In this document: piece after piece, positions 23,871 through 25,593 of the stretch
Position numbering within the stretch: position 1 is the stretch's first letter
How the letters are laid out: the number at the start of each line of letters is the position of its first letter
Assembly: GCA_021204765.1 (NCBI GenBank)
Contig: JAJPYU010000092.1
Span: 1-25,593 of the forward strand
Direction: 5' to 3'
Origin: Clostridiales bacterium
GTDB taxonomy: Bacteria > Bacillota > Clostridia > Lachnospirales > Lachnospiraceae
DNA length: 25,593 bases
Made by a program: the position numbers and the translations under genes
The notes under the pieces: generated by a model
The model's database searches: none
What the model saw: only the letters and a program-made list of their open reading frames with translations
What the model was told of the DNA's origin: nothing

Positions 23871-25088
23871 ATGGTTAATTATGAAGAAAAGATGCTCTCG
23901 GCTCTGGTAAAAAAGTACCGGGAGAGCAAGAAGGACAGCGGCACTAACACTATCGTCAGAAGGACAAAGATACAGCCGACATCCCTGTACAGGGATTACC
24001 GGAGAAATGATGCAGATATCAGTCAGATAGAGGCGGTAAATGAGGCGGCAAGGCACTGTGCCCAGATGGGATTTCTGACTTTTGAGAGCGACAAATTCAG
24101 CAATGAGATAGGCGATATTTTCCTTATAGATGACAAGATAGATGAGATTGAGGATTATCTGGAGTCAGCATACGGTATTGAGTCAAAGGCTTCAAAGCGC
24201 AGGTATGTCGAGGGGGTGATAAACGATTACAGCGGCATTTCCCCTTCGTCGGACAGGGAGTGTGAGAAACTTAAGAATACTCTTGATAAAAATCGTATTC
24301 CACAGAAATACCTCCAGACGGAAATGCTGCTTAAAGCCCTGGTTTTCATCGAGAATAATACTGAGGATATGTTCCTGCGCGAGGCATCCATATTGATCTA
24401 CGGAGACTCGAAATATCTGGAGGAAAATACCCTTCGCCAGGTATGTTCAGCCCTGAGAGCTGTAAGCGACAGGGAAATGCAGTCCGGGGAAGTGGAAGAT
24501 GAGATTCTGGAGGATTATCATATTTATCGCGAGAAAAGAAAAATATGCCTGAAAGGAAATGCTGTTCTGCGGATCGGCGACAGAGAGATGGATGTTGGCG
24601 CTTTTAAAGATGGCATGGGATTTTTTACCGATGACATTGAGAGAGTGGAATATGTGGATATCCGCGCCGCGAATTTCATGACAGTGGAGAATTACACTTC
24701 ATGGCTTCGGATGAGGCAGCAGGATACGGTGATATTTTACCTGGGAGGCTATGCGGACCGGTATCAGAGGGATTTCCTTAAAAAGGTTTATGCTGACAAT
24801 CCGGATGTAAATTATCTGCATTTCGGGGATATTGATGCCGGTGGAATGTATATCCATGAGCATCTCTGCCGGGTGACGGGAATACCATTTAAAATGTATC
24901 GGATGTCAGTGGCAGAGCTTGTGGATGAACGATTTAAATCCTGCCTGCATCCGTTGACAGAGGCAGACAGGGCCAGGCTGCGTTCTCTGGCTGAGAAGAG
25001 TGAGTATGGTGAACTTGCATCATATATGCTTGAAAATAATGTCAAGCTGGAGCAGGAGATTATCAGCTATTGTGATTACGGAAACTGA
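23871..25088 (+). CDS. jetD: Wadjet anti-plasmid system JetD (Toprim nuclease)
   Basis: This 405-residue protein is the nuclease subunit that cuts the DNA trapped by JetABC. The N-terminal part (about 1-150, DUF3322-like arm) is helical and basic; the C-terminal part is a Toprim domain (DUF2220) like the topoisomerase VI A subunit. Metal-binding residues are visible: Glu273 in MTVENYTSW, and Asp320/Asp322 in FGDIDAGG. Start 23871 is preferred because GAGGGA lies six bases before it; an in-frame ATG at 23838 overlaps the jetC stop but lacks a ribosome site and would add 11 residues. All catalytic residues are present. The gene ends 27 bases from the convergent Rrf2 gene with no terminator visible. 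Confidence 0.9.
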   Translation: MVNYEEKMLSALVKKYRESKKDSGTNTIVRRTKIQPTSLYRDYRRNDADISQIEAVNEAARHCAQMGFLTFESDKFSNEIGDIFLIDDKIDEIEDYLESAYGIESKASKRRYVEGVINDYSGISPSSDRECEKLKNTLDKNRIPQKYLQTEMLLKALVFIENNTEDMFLREASILIYGDSKYLEENTLRQVCSALRAVSDREMQSGEVEDEILEDYHIYREKRKICLKGNAVLRIGDREMDVGAFKDGMGFFTDDIERVEYVDIRAANFMTVENYTSWLRMRQQDTVIFYLGGYADRYQRDFLKKVYADNPDVNYLHFGDIDAGGMYIHEHLCRVTGIPFKMYRMSVAELVDERFKSCLHPLTEADRARLRSLAEKSEYGELASYMLENNVKLEQEIISYCDYGN

Positions 25089-25115
25089 TCGAATGAAAAT
25101 CAAAAATCATCGCCG

Positions 25116-25511
25116 CTAAAGCAGATCCGAGAGCTTTTTTCCGTAGAAGAAATCGTGGACCAGGCCGTCGAATTCCTGCCACATGGGCAGGGTCTTACAG
25201 ATGGATGTCCGGGAACAGGGGGAGGAGCCTTCTGCCAGACAGGCCACCGGAGCCAGGGTACCCTCCATGGCCTCCAGTATCTCGCCGACAGAGTATTCAT
25301 CGGGACGGTGGCAGAGCTTATAGCCTCCGCCCTTTCCGCTGACGCCGGAGAGGAAGCCGGCCCGCACCAGGTCCTTTACGATGATCTCCAGATATTTCTT
25401 GGAGATCTCCTGCCGTTCGGCGATGTCCTTTAAGGGAATATATCCCTCAGATTCCTGATTTGCTATGTCTATCATTACCCGGAGGGCGTAGCGCCCTTTT
25501 GTTGAGATCAT
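25116..25511 (-). CDS. Rrf2 family transcriptional regulator (IscR-like, Fe-S type)
   Basis: This 131-residue dimeric regulator begins with the family's winged helix: MISTKGRYALRVMIDIANQ, IPLKDIAERQEISKKYLEIIVKDLVRAGFL and SGKGGGYKL. Three cysteines at 91, 99 and 105 match the [2Fe-2S]-binding pattern of IscR, so it may sense iron-sulfur status, oxygen or nitric oxide; CymR-type members lack them. The ribosome site (GGAAGGAAG) is strong. The promoter holds a perfect inverted repeat and so autoregulation is likely. Such genes are often followed by nifS/nifU, but here the next gene on its 3' side is the convergent jetD. Confidence 0.92.
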   Translation of the reverse strand: MISTKGRYALRVMIDIANQESEGYIPLKDIAERQEISKKYLEIIVKDLVRAGFLSGVSGKGGGYKLCHRPDEYSVGEILEAMEGTLAPVACLAEGSSPCSRTSICKTLPMWQEFDGLVHDFFYGKKLSDLL

Positions 25512-25537
25512 GTGTGTATCTTCCTTCCAGCTGTTTC

Positions 25538-25570
25538 ACCTATTGTACTACAAGGTCAATAGGTTTTCAA
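25538..25570 (-). promoter_or_regulatory. Rrf2 gene promoter with overlapping operator-like repeat
   Basis: On the minus strand TTGAAA (25565-25570), a 17-base spacer and TACAAT (25542-25547) make a strong promoter. The inverted repeat ACCTATTG/CAATAGGT (25538-25545 and 25557-25564, 11 bases apart) spans the spacer and the -10 box, a layout expected for a repressor site, probably bound by the Rrf2 protein itself. Confidence 0.7.
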
Positions 25571-25593
25571 GAAAAAAATACGCTTCACACGGT

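Noticed and set aside
1..25593. CRISPR arrays, tRNA or rRNA genes, and integrases
   Set aside because: No regularly spaced repeats, no cloverleaf-like sequence, and no recombinase motif were found on either strand.

Overview
The window looks like chromosomal DNA from an anaerobic Clostridia species, most likely a Lachnospiraceae member. The reasons are a LoaP-type NusG paralogue, a 1413-residue double 2-hydroxyacyl-CoA dehydratase activase, a rubrerythrin, a yybP-ykoY riboswitch ahead of a GDT1-type Mn exporter, strong AGGAGG-type ribosome sites and Gram-positive promoters. The assignment rests on gene content and protein style, not on a search.

Layout. Positions 1-690 hold no convincing gene; 36-93 carries tandem 22-base repeats that resemble the multi-repeat ends of an IS21-type element. 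Then come loaP (+), a small PspC-domain protein (+), a membrane-anchored DUF4015-type glycoside hydrolase homologue (-), an alpha/beta hydrolase of the monoacylglycerol lipase type (+), an NCS2 purine permease (+), dCMP deaminase (+), glycerol kinase (-), an internally deleted RND/HlyD adaptor remnant (+), a Mn2+ exporter of the UPF0016/GDT1 family (-) under a manganese riboswitch, rubrerythrin (+), secA (+), a small two-helix membrane protein (+) and the giant activase (+). Most are single-gene units with their own promoter and a readable hairpin terminator.

The right third (18480-25088) is a compact four-gene operon, jetA-jetB-jetC-jetD. It encodes a Wadjet SMC-type anti-plasmid system, best matching type III by its JetA. 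A and B overlap B and C by ATGA, and jetD follows at once. JetA (kleisin-like), JetB (kite-like), JetC (SMC ATPase with Walker A, hinge and Walker B) and JetD (Toprim nuclease) together would extrude loops on small circular DNA and cut it. The operon is visibly less G+C-rich than its neighbours in sampled lines, which fits acquisition by transfer. It runs convergently into a three-cysteine Rrf2/IscR-like regulator (-) whose promoter contains a perfect inverted repeat, probably an autoregulatory operator.

No tRNA, rRNA or CRISPR array was seen. The defence system itself is a known type. The less expected items are the Rrf2 operator, the adaptor remnant, three similar hairpin elements between genes, and loaP without an evident target operon.
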